A stretch of 64,000 bases of DNA from Rhodococcus rhodochrous (GCF_900187265.1 NZ_LT906450.1:1045444-1109443), one strand, 5' to 3'; counted from the stretch's first letter, positions 8,256 to 17,598 are shown. A program made the numbers and translations. Notes: generated by a model not told the origin, from the letters alone.

Positions 8256-9239
8256 TCACTCGCGGCGGCGGTGCGCGGTGTGACGGCGGAGGAGGGACTC
8301 GGCCAGTTCCGCCACGAGGCCCCGTGCCTCGGGTGGTCCGACGATCTCGATGTGCTCACCGAACTGCAGCAGTTGCCGCACACCGTCCATCGAGTCGTAG
8401 GCCACCGTGATGCGCGAGACGTCCGGTCGCGGTCCTGCGGTGCTTCCGCGCAGGCGGGCACCGAGGATGCGCCGGGCGAGGTCGAGGCGGTTCGTCGCGA
8501 GATCGGCGGTGACGACGACGTCGTCGCGTCGTTCGAGGGCGTCGCCGAGCTCGCGTGCCAGGGCCGGCAGGGTCCGGCCGGGGGACAGGCGGCGCGGCCG
8601 GTCGAGCACCTTCCACGCACTCAGGCGGGTCAGTGCGAACAACCGCGGTCGCCCCTCGTCGTCGGCCACGAGATACCAACGGCCGGCGCGGGAGAGCACA
8701 CCGTAGGGATCGATGACGATCTTGCGTTCGTCGCGGTGCCCGCTCGACCGGTACGTGATGGCGAGTCGCCGTCCGCGCCGCAGGTCGCGGGTGAGCGCAG
8801 CGACGTCGGCCCGGTCGTCGGCGGCGAACCATCCCCGGTTGTCTACGGTGACCACCTCGGTCAGCGGCAACAGGTCGTCGTCGCGTGTGGTGGTGGGCGT
8901 GCGCCGGGCGCGTGCGGTGAGCTTGTGAACGGCGTCCCGCGCGGCGGTGTCGACACCGAGTTGCCGGGCCCGGCCCATGTCGACACCCAGGGCGCGCAGG
9001 ACGTCCACCTCGGACGCGGTGAGGCGGTTCAGGTCGGTCTGCCGGCCGGGGATCATCACGATGCCGCCGTACCTGCCGCGTTCGGCGACCACCGGAAGGT
9101 CCGCAGCAGCAAGCGTTTCCACATCGCGTAGCACGGTGCGCTCGGAGACGCCGAACTCCTCCGCGAGTTCGGCGGCCGTGACCCGTCTGCGGGCCTGCAG
9201 GACGACCAGCATGCTCAGCAACCGCTGCGGCCGGTTCAT
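8256..9239 (-). CDS. YafY/PafC-like WYL-domain transcriptional regulator
   Basis: A 327-residue regulator with an N-terminal winged HTH (residues 5-60: RLLSMLVVLQARRRVTAAEL..VSERTVLRDVETL), a central WYL domain (about 135-215, including IDPYGVLSRAGRWYLVA) and a C-terminal WCX-type extension. WYL regulators bind ligands, often nucleic acids or small molecules. It is divergent from a VOC-family gene at 9345, a common pairing in which the regulator controls the neighbour. The shared upstream region is only about 105 nt. Confidence 0.88.
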   Translation of the reverse strand: MNRPQRLLSMLVVLQARRRVTAAELAEEFGVSERTVLRDVETLAAADLPVVAERGRYGGIVMIPGRQTDLNRLTASEVDVLRALGVDMGRARQLGVDTAARDAVHKLTARARRTPTTTRDDDLLPLTEVVTVDNRGWFAADDRADVAALTRDLRRGRRLAITYRSSGHRDERKIVIDPYGVLSRAGRWYLVADDEGRPRLFALTRLSAWKVLDRPRRLSPGRTLPALARELGDALERRDDVVVTADLATNRLDLARRILGARLRGSTAGPRPDVSRITVAYDSMDGVRQLLQFGEHIEIVGPPEARGLVAELAESLLRRHTAHRRRE

Positions 9240-9344
9240 CGAATGTCGGATCTCCTTCCGAAAACACGACAGTAACTGTCAGGTTTCGGTGTCACGGTAG
9301 TTCCCGAAGCCCTTCACATCCACACATGATCCGAGGAGATGTCG

Positions 9345-9716
9345 ATGACCGTGTCGTCGCCCAACCTGTTCCTGATCTACGTGACCGACGTCGAACGCGC
9401 GACCCGCTTCTACAGCGACCTGTTCGACATGACCCCGCAGATGACGACCCCGCGCTACGTCTCCTTCGAAGTGGCGCCGGGAGTGCTGTTCGCACTGTGG
9501 TCGGGTCGCGCCGGGGCCGTGGACGCGAACGCGCCGCGGTTCTCGGAGGTGGGCCTGATGGTGCCCGGCTCGGCCGCCGCCGTCGACGCGATCCACGACG
9601 AGTGGGTCGGCAAGGGAGTGACGGTCGTGGAGGCACCGCACGACGAGGTGTTCGGACGGACGTTCGTGGTGTCGGACCCGGACGGGAACCTCATCCGCGT
9701 CTCCCCACTGGACTGA
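9345..9716 (+). CDS. VOC-family (glyoxalase/bleomycin-resistance fold) protein
   Basis: A 123-residue protein with the vicinal oxygen chelate fold: LIYVTDVERATRFYSDLF at the start and FVVSDPDGNLIRVSPLD at the end. It could be a lyase, dioxygenase or binding protein. Two ATGs are possible, 9339 and 9345. CGAGGAG lies at 9332-9338, which leaves almost no spacer for 9339 but about 6 nt for 9345, so I prefer the latter. It is divergently transcribed from the WYL regulator. Confidence 0.85.
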   Translation: MTVSSPNLFLIYVTDVERATRFYSDLFDMTPQMTTPRYVSFEVAPGVLFALWSGRAGAVDANAPRFSEVGLMVPGSAAAVDAIHDEWVGKGVTVVEAPHDEVFGRTFVVSDPDGNLIRVSPLD

Positions 9717-9737
9717 GTCCCCGCTCGACGGAACGAT

Positions 9738-10553
9738 CTACGACGCCTCGCGCATCGTGAGCCCGCCGAGTTCGACCGTGTACGTCTGCGACGCCTCGTC
9801 CCACCACACGGAGTAGGTGGTGGGGTAGAGGCCCTCGCGCTGGTACGCCTGGGGCAGGCGGAGTTCCTCGTGGTGCGCGGGCCGCGTCGCGAGCCACTCC
9901 CGGCTCAGCATGGGTTCGATGAACGCCTGCCGCCCGTCCCACGTGCCGTAGAGCACGGTCTCGGTGAGGTGGTGTCCCGCTGCCGGGTCGTGCTCGGCCT
10001 CGGTGGTGTCCACCCAGTGCAGTCCCATGCCCGCGACGGTGGACGTCAGCGGATCTCCGGACGGTGCATACCCCTCCGGGATGTACCGCGGGTCGGGCAC
10101 GCGGGCCGCGGCGGGGATGTAGCCGGGGGCGAAGGGATGGATCGACTCCACCGTGGGCCTGTCCAGCAGATAGAAGTGGACGTCGAAGTGCGGGACGTCG
10201 AAGCCGTGCTGGGGGTCGTGGCCGTGCGAGTTCCAGTCGACCGTGACGTGGTCGAACGCGGTGGCGGCCGCTTCCTCGGGCAACTCGAGCACGTAGGCCT
10301 CGGTGACCGGCAGCAGAGCGCTGGGCAGGTCGTCGAGTGCGGCCGCGTCGAGTCGCACCCCGATGGTGGCCGGCGTGCCCTCCTCGTCGACGGTGACGTA
10401 CGTGCGGGCGTTGCCCGCGCCGACCGGATGGGCCGGTCCTTCGACGAGGCCGGAGACACCCCCGGCCCCTGCGGGGGCGGGAGTGACGAACAATCCGAGG
10501 ACCGCCGCCGAGACGATCACGGCGAGATGTCGGGCACGAGGCCGAATGTCCAT
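9738..10553 (-). CDS. secreted protein, TTHB210/DUF5602-like
   Basis: A 271-residue exported protein with signal peptide RPRARHLAVIVSAAVLGLFVTPAPAGA. The mature part has a His/Asp-rich stretch (NSHGHDPQHGFDVPHFDVHFYLLD) typical of proteins annotated with the TTHB210-like or DUF5602 domain, and a second His cluster (HDPAAGHHLTETVLYG). The function of this family is not established; the His pattern suggests metal binding. ATG 10553 is chosen for the signal peptide; the open frame runs on through the tRNA gene and is meaningless there. Confidence 0.75.
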   Translation of the reverse strand: MDIRPRARHLAVIVSAAVLGLFVTPAPAGAGGVSGLVEGPAHPVGAGNARTYVTVDEEGTPATIGVRLDAAALDDLPSALLPVTEAYVLELPEEAAATAFDHVTVDWNSHGHDPQHGFDVPHFDVHFYLLDRPTVESIHPFAPGYIPAAARVPDPRYIPEGYAPSGDPLTSTVAGMGLHWVDTTEAEHDPAAGHHLTETVLYGTWDGRQAFIEPMLSREWLATRPAHHEELRLPQAYQREGLYPTTYSVWWDEASQTYTVELGGLTMREAS

Positions 10554-10723
10554 GTGGGGTCCTCGATTTCCGTCGTCGTCGAGCGGCATCGTTGTGGATG
10601 CTAACTGTCGCGCGGACGGCGGAGGGCCGACTAGATCGAACCGTGATGCGTGGACGGGACGGTGCCCGTGACGTTCGGGGTCCGGGGCCCGGGGGTGCTC
10701 GTGGAGGCGGCGGACCCGATGTG

Positions 10724-10796
10724 TGCCCCCGGCAGGATTCGAACCTGCGACACCCGCTTTAGGAGAGCGGTGCTCTATCCCCTGAGCTACGGAGGC
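10724..10796 (-). tRNA. tRNA-Arg (anticodon CCT)
   Basis: A 73-nt cloverleaf on the minus strand. The acceptor stem GCCTCCG pairs with CGGGGGC, the D arm GCTCAGGGGATAGAGC is standard, the anticodon arm CCGCT-CTCCTAA-AGCGG gives anticodon CCT (reads AGG), and the T arm contains GGTTCGAATCC. The discriminator is A. CCA is not encoded. Confidence 0.97.
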
Positions 10797-10929
10797 GTCC
10801 GGCCGGGCGGAGCCGGCCTTGGCGCGTTGTGAGTGTAGCCGCCGGGCGTGTGCCGTAACCAAGCGCCCGCTCCCGAGGCTCCCGAGGCGGTGCGTACGAC
10901 CTGCAGGTTCCCGCCGATTGAGATCAAGG

Positions 10930-11031
10930 AAAGGTAACACTGGCCTTTCCCTATACCGTTTTGTTACCTTGGGTCGCCAGGAGCGGCCGGGGGATACCCG
11001 GTCGAAGTCGGGACGAAACAAGGGACACACT
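10930..11031 (+). promoter_or_regulatory. structured leader upstream of M23 peptidase gene
   Basis: The gap 10797-11031 holds AAGGTAAC (10931-10938) and its inverted copy GTTACCTT (10963-10970), then GTCGCCAGG, a GC-rich hairpin-forming stretch (CCGGGGGATACCCGG) and GGTCGAAGT. The order GTTACC - GTCGCC - GG - GGTCGAAGT recurs in shorter form upstream of the other M23 gene at 44202. This suggests a shared control element. I could not fit it to the known c-di-AMP riboswitch. The rest of 10554-11031 contains only the tRNA. Confidence 0.4.
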
Positions 11032-11853
11032 GTGGGACGCCATCAGCGCACACGCGAAGACGAAGCATTCGACCTCGAGACGATTCGCGTGCCGTCCTCC
11101 GGCAAGGGCCGTCACCGCGTCGAGCCCACCGGTACGTCCGCTCCGGTCAAGGCCGCCACCGTCGCCGCTGCCACGGGTGCCTTCTTCGCCGTCGGCTCGC
11201 AGATCGGCGCGGGCACCGCTGCCGCGCATCCCGGCCACGACCACGTCCAGGCCGAGGCTCCCTCGCCCAGCCTGCCCTTCGAGCTTCCCGCGGGCCTGCT
11301 GCCCGAGGGTGTCGAGATCCCGGCCATCCCCGGCATCACCACCCCGGCGGAGCAGGGCGCGCCCGAGCTCCCGGCCGAGGTCACGAACTTCCTCGACCAG
11401 TTCTCCGGTCCCAGCTGGCTCGACCAGCTGAACCCCGGTGCTCCCTCCGCTGTGCAGCCCGTCTCCGGCACCCTCACCTCCGACTGGGGTCCGCGCTGGG
11501 GTGCACACCACGGCGGCATCGACATCGCCGCTCCGCTCGGCACTCCCATCAAGTCCGCAGCCAACGGCACGGTCCTCGACGCCGGACCGGCCTCCGGCTT
11601 CGGCCAGTGGGTCCGCGTCCTCAACGACGACGGCACCACCGCCGTCTACGGTCACGTGAGCAGCTACCAGGTCTCTGCCGGTGAGCGCGTCAACGCGGGC
11701 CAGCAGATCGCCACCGTCGGCAACGAGGGCTGGTCCACCGGACCGCACCTGCACTTCGAGGTCTGGGACACCGAAGGCACCAAGATCAACCCCAACGCGT
11801 GGCTGAGCGATCGCGGCGTCGTCACCGACTGGGGCGGATACCGCGCCGTCTGA
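11032..11853 (+). CDS. M23-family peptidase (LytM domain), cell-wall hydrolase
   Basis: A 273-residue exported peptidase. A basic N-terminal region is followed by a membrane/signal segment (residues 35-65, VKAATVAAATGAFFAVGSQI), a Pro-rich linker and a LytM domain (about 150-270). The zinc ligands are visible: His and Asp in HHGGIDIA and HxH in GPHLHFEV. It probably cleaves peptidoglycan cross-links outside the membrane. GTG 11032 starts the recognisable N terminus (MGRHQRTRED). A paralogue with different linker lies at 43219-44202. Confidence 0.9.
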   Translation: MGRHQRTREDEAFDLETIRVPSSGKGRHRVEPTGTSAPVKAATVAAATGAFFAVGSQIGAGTAAAHPGHDHVQAEAPSPSLPFELPAGLLPEGVEIPAIPGITTPAEQGAPELPAEVTNFLDQFSGPSWLDQLNPGAPSAVQPVSGTLTSDWGPRWGAHHGGIDIAAPLGTPIKSAANGTVLDAGPASGFGQWVRVLNDDGTTAVYGHVSSYQVSAGERVNAGQQIATVGNEGWSTGPHLHFEVWDTEGTKINPNAWLSDRGVVTDWGGYRAV

Positions 11854-11962
11854 TCCGACCCGCGGTATTCGATCCCACCCGACGGCGCGCCGTCGGCCCA
11901 CCCCCGGCACCCGCGCGCGCTAGGCTTGGCTCGACAGACCGCGCGCCGACCCGGGGGTTCCA

Positions 11963-13471
11963 TTGGGAGCTGAGATATCCGCTCGTTCGTTCACCGGGGA
12001 AGACCGGCGGATGTTCCGGAGCAAGGTTCGCGACTGCATGAAGGCGCTCGAACGGATGCTTCGAGAGGACGTCTTCGTCGACGTGCACTCGTCACCCGAA
12101 CCGCATCTCGGCATGGAGATCGAGTTCAACCTCGTCCGCGACGACATGTCGCCCGCGATGTCGAACCTCGAGGTGCTCCAGGCGATCGACGATCACGCGG
12201 TCTTCCAGACCGAACTCGGACAGTTCAACGTCGAGATGAACGTCGAGCCGCGACGTCTCACCGGCGACGAACCCTTCGAGCTCGAGGAGTCGCTGCGGTC
12301 CTCGCTGCGGCGCGCCGACGAGCGGATGCACCTGCACGACGCGCAGCTGGTCATGATCGGCATGCTGCCCACACTCGAACTCGGCGATCTCGAACTGGGC
12401 CGGATCACCGCCAATCCCCGATACGAAGCGCTCAACGAGCAGATCTTCGCGGCGCGCGGTGAGGACATCGAACTCGATCTCGACGGTGTGCCGTTGCCCG
12501 GCACCGATGTCGTGGAAACCCTTCGCGCAGACATGAATTCGGTGGTTCCCGAGGCTGCCTGCACGTCTCTGCAGCTGCATCTGCGGATCGCTCCCGAGGA
12601 TTTCGCGACGCACTGGAACGCCGCCCAGTGCCTGGCCGGAGCGCAGGTCGCGCTCGCGGCGAACTCACCCTTCCTCGCCGGCAAGGCGCTGTGGCACGAG
12701 AGCCGGATCCCGTTGTTCGCGCAGGCCACCGACACGCGACCGCTCGAACTGCGGAACCAGGGCGTCCGTCCCCGCGTGTGGTTCGGCGAGCGGTGGATCG
12801 ACTCCGTCCTCGACCTGTTCGAGGAGAACTCCCGCTACTTCACGGCTCTTCTGCCGGAGGTCTCGGACGTCGATCCGATGGCCGAACTCGACGCCGGACG
12901 GGTTCCCGAACTGCGTGAACTGCAGATGCACAACGGCACCATCTATCGATGGAACCGGCCCGTCTACGACATCAGCGACGGCCATCCGCACCTGCGCGTC
13001 GAGAACCGTGTGCTCCCGGCAGGACCGACCGTCCTCGACACCATGGCCAACGCCGCCTTCTATTACGGGACGCTGCGCGCCCTGGCCGACTCCGACGAGC
13101 CGATCTGGCGCGACCTCAGCTTCGACGCCGCCGAGCGGAATCTCGTGCTCGGCGCGAAGTTCGGGCTCGACGCGAAGCTGTACTGGCCGCGCACCGGATG
13201 GGTCGGCGCCGACGAACTCGTGCTGCGGTGCCTGTTGCCGCTCGCACACCAGGGCCTCGAGGCCTACGGGCTGTCGGCGGCGGTCCGCGACCGCTATCTC
13301 GGCATCGTCGAAGGGCGTGCGCTGACCCGGCAGACCGGAGCGGCATGGCAGCGACGGCAGGTGGCCCGACGTGAAGCCGCCGGCGAGAACCGTCGCACCG
13401 CCCTGCTCGGGATGATGAAGGACTACGTGCAGAACATGGCCTCGGGTACTCCCGTCCACGAGTGGGAGTGA
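11963..13471 (+). CDS. glutamate-cysteine ligase family protein (GCS2-like)
   Basis: A 502-residue ATP-dependent carboxylate-amine ligase of the GCS2/YbdK superfamily. Key stretches are GMEIEFNLV (about residue 50, ATP/Mg site), TELGQFNVEMNVEPRR (about 90) and RVENRVLPAGPT (about 350). Mycobacterial-type actinobacteria use such genes with unknown amino substrates; glutathione synthesis is unlikely because these bacteria use mycothiol. TTG 11963 is preferred because homologues start with a similar MGxEIS sequence. It is convergent with the M28 gene, with only 5 nt between stops. Confidence 0.83.
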   Translation: MGAEISARSFTGEDRRMFRSKVRDCMKALERMLREDVFVDVHSSPEPHLGMEIEFNLVRDDMSPAMSNLEVLQAIDDHAVFQTELGQFNVEMNVEPRRLTGDEPFELEESLRSSLRRADERMHLHDAQLVMIGMLPTLELGDLELGRITANPRYEALNEQIFAARGEDIELDLDGVPLPGTDVVETLRADMNSVVPEAACTSLQLHLRIAPEDFATHWNAAQCLAGAQVALAANSPFLAGKALWHESRIPLFAQATDTRPLELRNQGVRPRVWFGERWIDSVLDLFEENSRYFTALLPEVSDVDPMAELDAGRVPELRELQMHNGTIYRWNRPVYDISDGHPHLRVENRVLPAGPTVLDTMANAAFYYGTLRALADSDEPIWRDLSFDAAERNLVLGAKFGLDAKLYWPRTGWVGADELVLRCLLPLAHQGLEAYGLSAAVRDRYLGIVEGRALTRQTGAAWQRRQVARREAAGENRRTALLGMMKDYVQNMASGTPVHEWE

Positions 13472-13476
13472 CGACC

Positions 13477-15789
13477 CTACAGTTGCAGGGTCCGCGTCAC
13501 GGCCACCGTCGGTTGGACGACGACGCGATCGGCGGGCGGATCGAAGCCGGGTACCTCGCCGAGATCGTCCCCGAGATCGGCGACTCGGACACCGAGACGG
13601 CTCTCGAGCATGCTCAGTGTCAGTTCCACCTCGATCCCGTCGGGGCCGGGAGCCCAGAACAGGAAGCCGAAGTCGTCGGACGGTTCGGCGCGGAAGCCGT
13701 CCACCGTCGCGCCGTGGACGTGGGCGGTGGTGTTGTCGATCCACAGTCCGACGGCCTGGGCGTCCCTCGGTGAGCTCAACCGCAGTCGAATCTTCCGGGC
13801 ACTTCCGCCGGTCGTGTCGTCGAGGATCTCGACCTCGGGCGCCTCGAGATCGGCGACCGGAGCGGGTCCGTGGTACATCGGACGGTGATCCCGCCACGGG
13901 AAGGCGGTGGGGAGCGGCTCGGGGCCGCTGGTGAGCAGGCCTTCGCTCCAATCGGATCGCGGGCCGTCGGGCGATCCCCACACCGCGGCGCCCCGATCGG
14001 CGTCGAGCGAGTACCAGAGATATTCCTGCCGGGGATCGGTCGCACCGTCCCGGTTGAGGTAGCCGGCGAGCAGCGTGGCCACCAGGACGATCGCGATCGT
14101 GCCCGTTGCGGAGACGACGAGCCCACGGGTGGTCGACGGGAACGGCTCGCACAGCGGGAGCACCGCCGCGAACGTGAAGGCGACGAACACACCGGCCACC
14201 GGCGCCCCGTAGAGGAGTCCGGCGTCGAAGGACACCAGCACGGCGGGCAGGCCGAAGATCAGCGACCCGAGCGCGCCCAGCGTGATCGCGACGAGCGGCC
14301 ACACCGTGTCGCGTTGCGGGAGGAGCAGCGCCACCAGCACACCCAGCGCCGCCGGCAGGATGAGTACGAGCAGCGTCAGAGGCACACCGGCGAAGGGGAT
14401 GCCGGCGAGCGCGAGCAGCGCGACGAGCGTGAACGCTCCGCACGTGAGCGCGGCGGCCGGACGGTCGCGACCCCACCATGATCGCGCGACCAGCAGGACG
14501 CCGAGGGCCGCGACGACCGCCGCGAACTGGAAGACACCCGGCCGGTAGGGCTCGTCGGCGACCGGCGCGGCCGTGCCCGGATCGACGGTCTGCACGATCC
14601 ACCACGGCAGCCACGCCGCGCCCGCCGCGAGCACGGCGGCGAGCAGGGCCACGGCCACGGCTGCGCCGACCTGCCAGGCAGACGTCTCGCCGCGGCGCAC
14701 CCGCAGTACGACGATCGCCCCCACGATTCCGGCCAACGCGATCGCCCCGACGATCTCGGCCCAGCGCGGAATGTGGAGAAGTCCCCAGGGCGCGGTCGTC
14801 ACGACCTGGTCGCCGCCGTCGTCGACGGCCGTGAGATCGGATCCGGCGAGCGTGCGGGCGGTCGCGAGGGAGGTGTCGCCCATGTGTTGCAGCGACGTCC
14901 GGCTGAGACGGTCGGGGGTGTCGAGAGGGCTGTGGTAGTACGCCGAGCCCGCGGAGATCGCGGTGTCGAGGGCGTGGTGGCCGTGTTCGGCGAAGCGTCG
15001 GAAATCGGTGTCGTTCGGCAGTGCCTCGAAGATCAGCTCGGTGAGGGAGTCGGCGTTCGCTCCCGGCGCTCCCGCGAGGCTGTCGATCAGGACGCCGTTC
15101 GGTGAGGTGATCCGGAAGGTCGTCGGAGTACCGGCGTTTCCGCGCGCCTCGTGGTTGAGCACGACGACGGGACCGGCCCGCACCGACTCCGCGCCCACGA
15201 ACCGGTGGGCGCCGAGCAGACCGTTCTCCTCACCGTCGGTGAGCAGGACGACGACGTCGTTCCGTGGGGGAGGACCGGAATCGATGGCACGAGCGACCTC
15301 GAGGACCGTGCCGACGCCGATCCCGTCGTCACCCGCGCCGGGGGAGCCCCGGACCGTGTCGTAGTGTGCGGCGAGCACGACGGTGCCGGTGGGGTCGGTA
15401 CCGTCCCGGGTCGCCACGATGTTCTGCACGCGGGCGCCGCGTTGGGTCGCCTCACCGGACCGCGCCATCCATCCGACACCGGAGTCGACGCGGGTGGACC
15501 ACCCGAGTTCCTCGAGGACGGTGACGAGATGGTCGCGGGCATCGGCGTGGGCGGTCGATCCGAGCGGCCGTGGGCCGGTGGCGATCGCGTCGATGTGTTC
15601 GCCGGCGCGGGCGGCGCTGAAGACGTCGGCGGGGGCGTCGGTTCCGAGCGGCTCGTCGGACCCGGGGAACAGGGCGACGAGGCCCGCCACGAGGAGGACT
15701 CCGATCAGTGCGAGGACACGGCTACCCAGTGCCGTGAATCGGCTGCGCGGGGACCGGGCCGGGTGGCGAACAGCCGCGGCGAAGTCCAT
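13477..15789 (-). CDS. M28-family membrane metallopeptidase
   Basis: A 770-residue protein: one N-terminal membrane anchor (residues 20-42), an extracytoplasmic M28 aminopeptidase domain (about 60-330), then about eight transmembrane segments (350-600) and a C-terminal extracytoplasmic domain. The two-zinc site is present: His142 in AAHYDTV, Asp154 in GAGDDGIG, the Glu pair in TDGEENG (187-188) and the His in YYHSPLDTPD. The layout resembles vacuolar Pff1-type membrane proteases. The substrate is unknown. A hairpin at 15814-15846 separates it from hmp. Confidence 0.85.
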   Translation of the reverse strand: MDFAAAVRHPARSPRSRFTALGSRVLALIGVLLVAGLVALFPGSDEPLGTDAPADVFSAARAGEHIDAIATGPRPLGSTAHADARDHLVTVLEELGWSTRVDSGVGWMARSGEATQRGARVQNIVATRDGTDPTGTVVLAAHYDTVRGSPGAGDDGIGVGTVLEVARAIDSGPPPRNDVVVLLTDGEENGLLGAHRFVGAESVRAGPVVVLNHEARGNAGTPTTFRITSPNGVLIDSLAGAPGANADSLTELIFEALPNDTDFRRFAEHGHHALDTAISAGSAYYHSPLDTPDRLSRTSLQHMGDTSLATARTLAGSDLTAVDDGGDQVVTTAPWGLLHIPRWAEIVGAIALAGIVGAIVVLRVRRGETSAWQVGAAVAVALLAAVLAAGAAWLPWWIVQTVDPGTAAPVADEPYRPGVFQFAAVVAALGVLLVARSWWGRDRPAAALTCGAFTLVALLALAGIPFAGVPLTLLVLILPAALGVLVALLLPQRDTVWPLVAITLGALGSLIFGLPAVLVSFDAGLLYGAPVAGVFVAFTFAAVLPLCEPFPSTTRGLVVSATGTIAIVLVATLLAGYLNRDGATDPRQEYLWYSLDADRGAAVWGSPDGPRSDWSEGLLTSGPEPLPTAFPWRDHRPMYHGPAPVADLEAPEVEILDDTTGGSARKIRLRLSSPRDAQAVGLWIDNTTAHVHGATVDGFRAEPSDDFGFLFWAPGPDGIEVELTLSMLESRLGVRVADLGDDLGEVPGFDPPADRVVVQPTVAVTRTLQL

Positions 15790-15813
15790 GGGTGCAGCCT
15801 AGCCGCGAATGCA

Positions 15814-15846
15814 GCGGTGCCCCGGCAGACTCGGCCGGGGCACCGC
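15814..15846. terminator. strong hairpin downstream of hmp
   Basis: GCGGTGCCCCGGC (15814-15826) and GCCGGGGCACCGC (15834-15846) form a perfect 13-bp stem with a 7-nt loop, 17 nt after the hmp stop on the minus strand. No U-run is visible. Confidence 0.75.
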
Positions 15847-15862
15847 GATCGGATCCGATCGA

Positions 15863-17086
15863 TCAGGAGGCAGGCGCCCAGCTGTCGGGTCCGAACACCT
15901 CGTAGTGGATGTTCTCGGCCGGGACGTTGCGCTCGATCAGGGCCTCGCGCAGCGAGAGCATGAACGGCAGCGGACCGCACAGGTAGGCCTGGGTCTTCGG
16001 GTCGAGCGGCAGATCGGAGATGTCGGCGCGTCCGACGCGGACCGTCTCGAGCGGCTGGCGGTTGCCGAGGTCCTCGTACCAGCGGTACAGCTGGGCCGAC
16101 GGGATCTTCTCGGCGAGCGTCTCGAGCTCGCGGCGGTGGGCGTGGCTCGCGACCGAGCGGTCGGCGTGCAGGACCGCGACGGGACGCTCGTCGCCGATGC
16201 CGGCGAGGTGATCGAGCATGCCGATCATCGGGGTGCATCCGATACCGGCCGACGCCAACAGGATCGGGGTGTCGTCCTCGGTGAGCACGAGATCGCCGAA
16301 GGGAGTGGTGACCTCCAGTTCGTCGCCCTCGAAGACGTTGTTGTACAGGAAGTTCGACACCTCACCGGCGGGAAGCACGGTGCCGTCGGGCGCGGTGGTC
16401 TCGAGGACCCGCTTGACGGTGATGCGCCAGTCGCCCTTCGCGGGTGCGCTGGACAGGCTGTACTGACGGATCTGGCGGGCACCGTCGGGGAGGTGGACGC
16501 CGACCGACAGGTACTGGCCCGGACGGAAGGCGGGCAGCGGGGAGCCGTCGAGCGAGGTGAGCACGAACGAGACGGTGTCGGCGGACTGGTGGACGCGGTC
16601 GGCCACGCGGACGGTGCGCCAGACGTCGCCGGCCTCGACACCCGCGGCCCGGTACAGATCGGCCTCCATCGAGATGAGCGTGTTGGCCATCAGCCAGTAC
16701 AGCTCGTCCCACGCCTTCGCGACCTCGGGAGTCACTGCGTCACCGAGGACTTCGACGATCGCCTCGAAGAGGTGCTTGTGGACGATCCAGTACTCGTCGG
16801 GCTTGATGCCGAGCGAGGCGTGCTTGTGGGCGACGCGGGACAGGATCGCCTCGACACGAGCGGGATCGGGATCGAGCTGGAGCGTCGCGAAGGCCGCGAT
16901 CGATCCGGCGAGTGCCTTCTGCTGCTCACCCTGCTTCTGGTTGCCGCGGTTGAACAGGTCGCGTTCGAGTTCGGGATGGGCGGCGAACATCTTGCTGTAG
17001 AACAGCGGGGTGATGTCGCCGATGGCGGCTCCCACCGCCGGGAGGGTTGCGGCGATGACGTCCTTGGACTCGGGTGAGAGCGGCAT
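15863..17086 (-). CDS. hmp: flavohemoprotein, nitric oxide dioxygenase
   Basis: A 407-residue protein that converts NO and O2 to nitrate with NAD(P)H. The globin domain (1-135) shows LFYSKMF with the distal Tyr and VHKHLFEAI with the proximal His. The FAD domain (about 150-260) has the RQYSLSSAP motif, and the NAD domain (265-400) includes GIGCTPMIGMLDHL. The length fits the family (about 395-410). ATG 17086 is preceded by CGAGGAGA. It lies 54 nt downstream of the NsrR-type gene in one operon, which explains NO control. Confidence 0.95.
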   Translation of the reverse strand: MPLSPESKDVIAATLPAVGAAIGDITPLFYSKMFAAHPELERDLFNRGNQKQGEQQKALAGSIAAFATLQLDPDPARVEAILSRVAHKHASLGIKPDEYWIVHKHLFEAIVEVLGDAVTPEVAKAWDELYWLMANTLISMEADLYRAAGVEAGDVWRTVRVADRVHQSADTVSFVLTSLDGSPLPAFRPGQYLSVGVHLPDGARQIRQYSLSSAPAKGDWRITVKRVLETTAPDGTVLPAGEVSNFLYNNVFEGDELEVTTPFGDLVLTEDDTPILLASAGIGCTPMIGMLDHLAGIGDERPVAVLHADRSVASHAHRRELETLAEKIPSAQLYRWYEDLGNRQPLETVRVGRADISDLPLDPKTQAYLCGPLPFMLSLREALIERNVPAENIHYEVFGPDSWAPAS

Positions 17087-17140
17087 GGTGTGTCTCCTCG
17101 TGTGTGTCGTGACAGGCTGCACCGGCGGCATCGCCGTGAG

Positions 17141-17584
17141 TCAGCGGCCGGTGGGTGGTTCGAGGGTGAGCAGGACCGGACCGGCGTCAGGGGTCGCCAG
17201 GTCGGCGATCGTGACGTCGTCGAGGGCGGCGTAGAAGGCGTCCTGTGCGGCACGGAGCCGGGAGCGGAGGCCGCAACCGCGACGCATGGGGCACGGCTTC
17301 GCTCCTTCGCACTCGACGACCTCTTCTTCACCTTCGAGGGCTCGGGTGAGCCAACCGAGGCTCGCCGTGCGGCCGAGTTCGGTGATGGTCAGACCCCCAC
17401 CGCGTCCGCGGCGGGTGGTGACCACTCCGAGCTCGCCGAGTCGGGCGACGACCTTCGTCGTATGTGCGTACGACAGATCGAGCCGGTCTGCAATCGTTCT
17501 GGTGCTGGGCATACTCTCCGCCGGGGTGGCGACGAGATGCATCACAACTCTCAGTCCTAGATCGGTGAACCGGGTGAGTTGCAT
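17141..17584 (-). CDS. nsrR: NsrR-like Rrf2-family NO-sensing repressor
   Basis: A 147-residue Rrf2 protein with a winged HTH (QLTRFTDLGLRVVMHL ... TIADRLDLSYAHTTKVV) and a three-cysteine cluster at Cys92, Cys98 and Cys104 (C-x5-C-x5-C) that binds an Fe-S cluster. The spacing is that of Streptomyces NsrR (Cys93/99/105), and Asp8, a known ligand there, is present too. It lies immediately upstream of hmp, its classic target. ATG 17584 gives the family N terminus; an in-frame extension runs upstream through the putative operator. Confidence 0.92.
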   Translation of the reverse strand: MQLTRFTDLGLRVVMHLVATPAESMPSTRTIADRLDLSYAHTTKVVARLGELGVVTTRRGRGGGLTITELGRTASLGWLTRALEGEEEVVECEGAKPCPMRRGCGLRSRLRAAQDAFYAALDDVTIADLATPDAGPVLLTLEPPTGR

Positions 17585-17598
17585 GGCTTCACGGTAGT

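Noticed and set aside
10554-11030. Open frame on the minus strand extending the secreted protein through the tRNA
   Set aside because: It crosses a clear tRNA gene and has no protein-like composition; the signal peptide starts at 10553.
10970-11031. c-di-AMP (ydaO) riboswitch before the M23 gene
   Set aside because: Actinobacterial M23 and rpf genes often have one, but I could not match its conserved core here; kept only as an unassigned structured leader.
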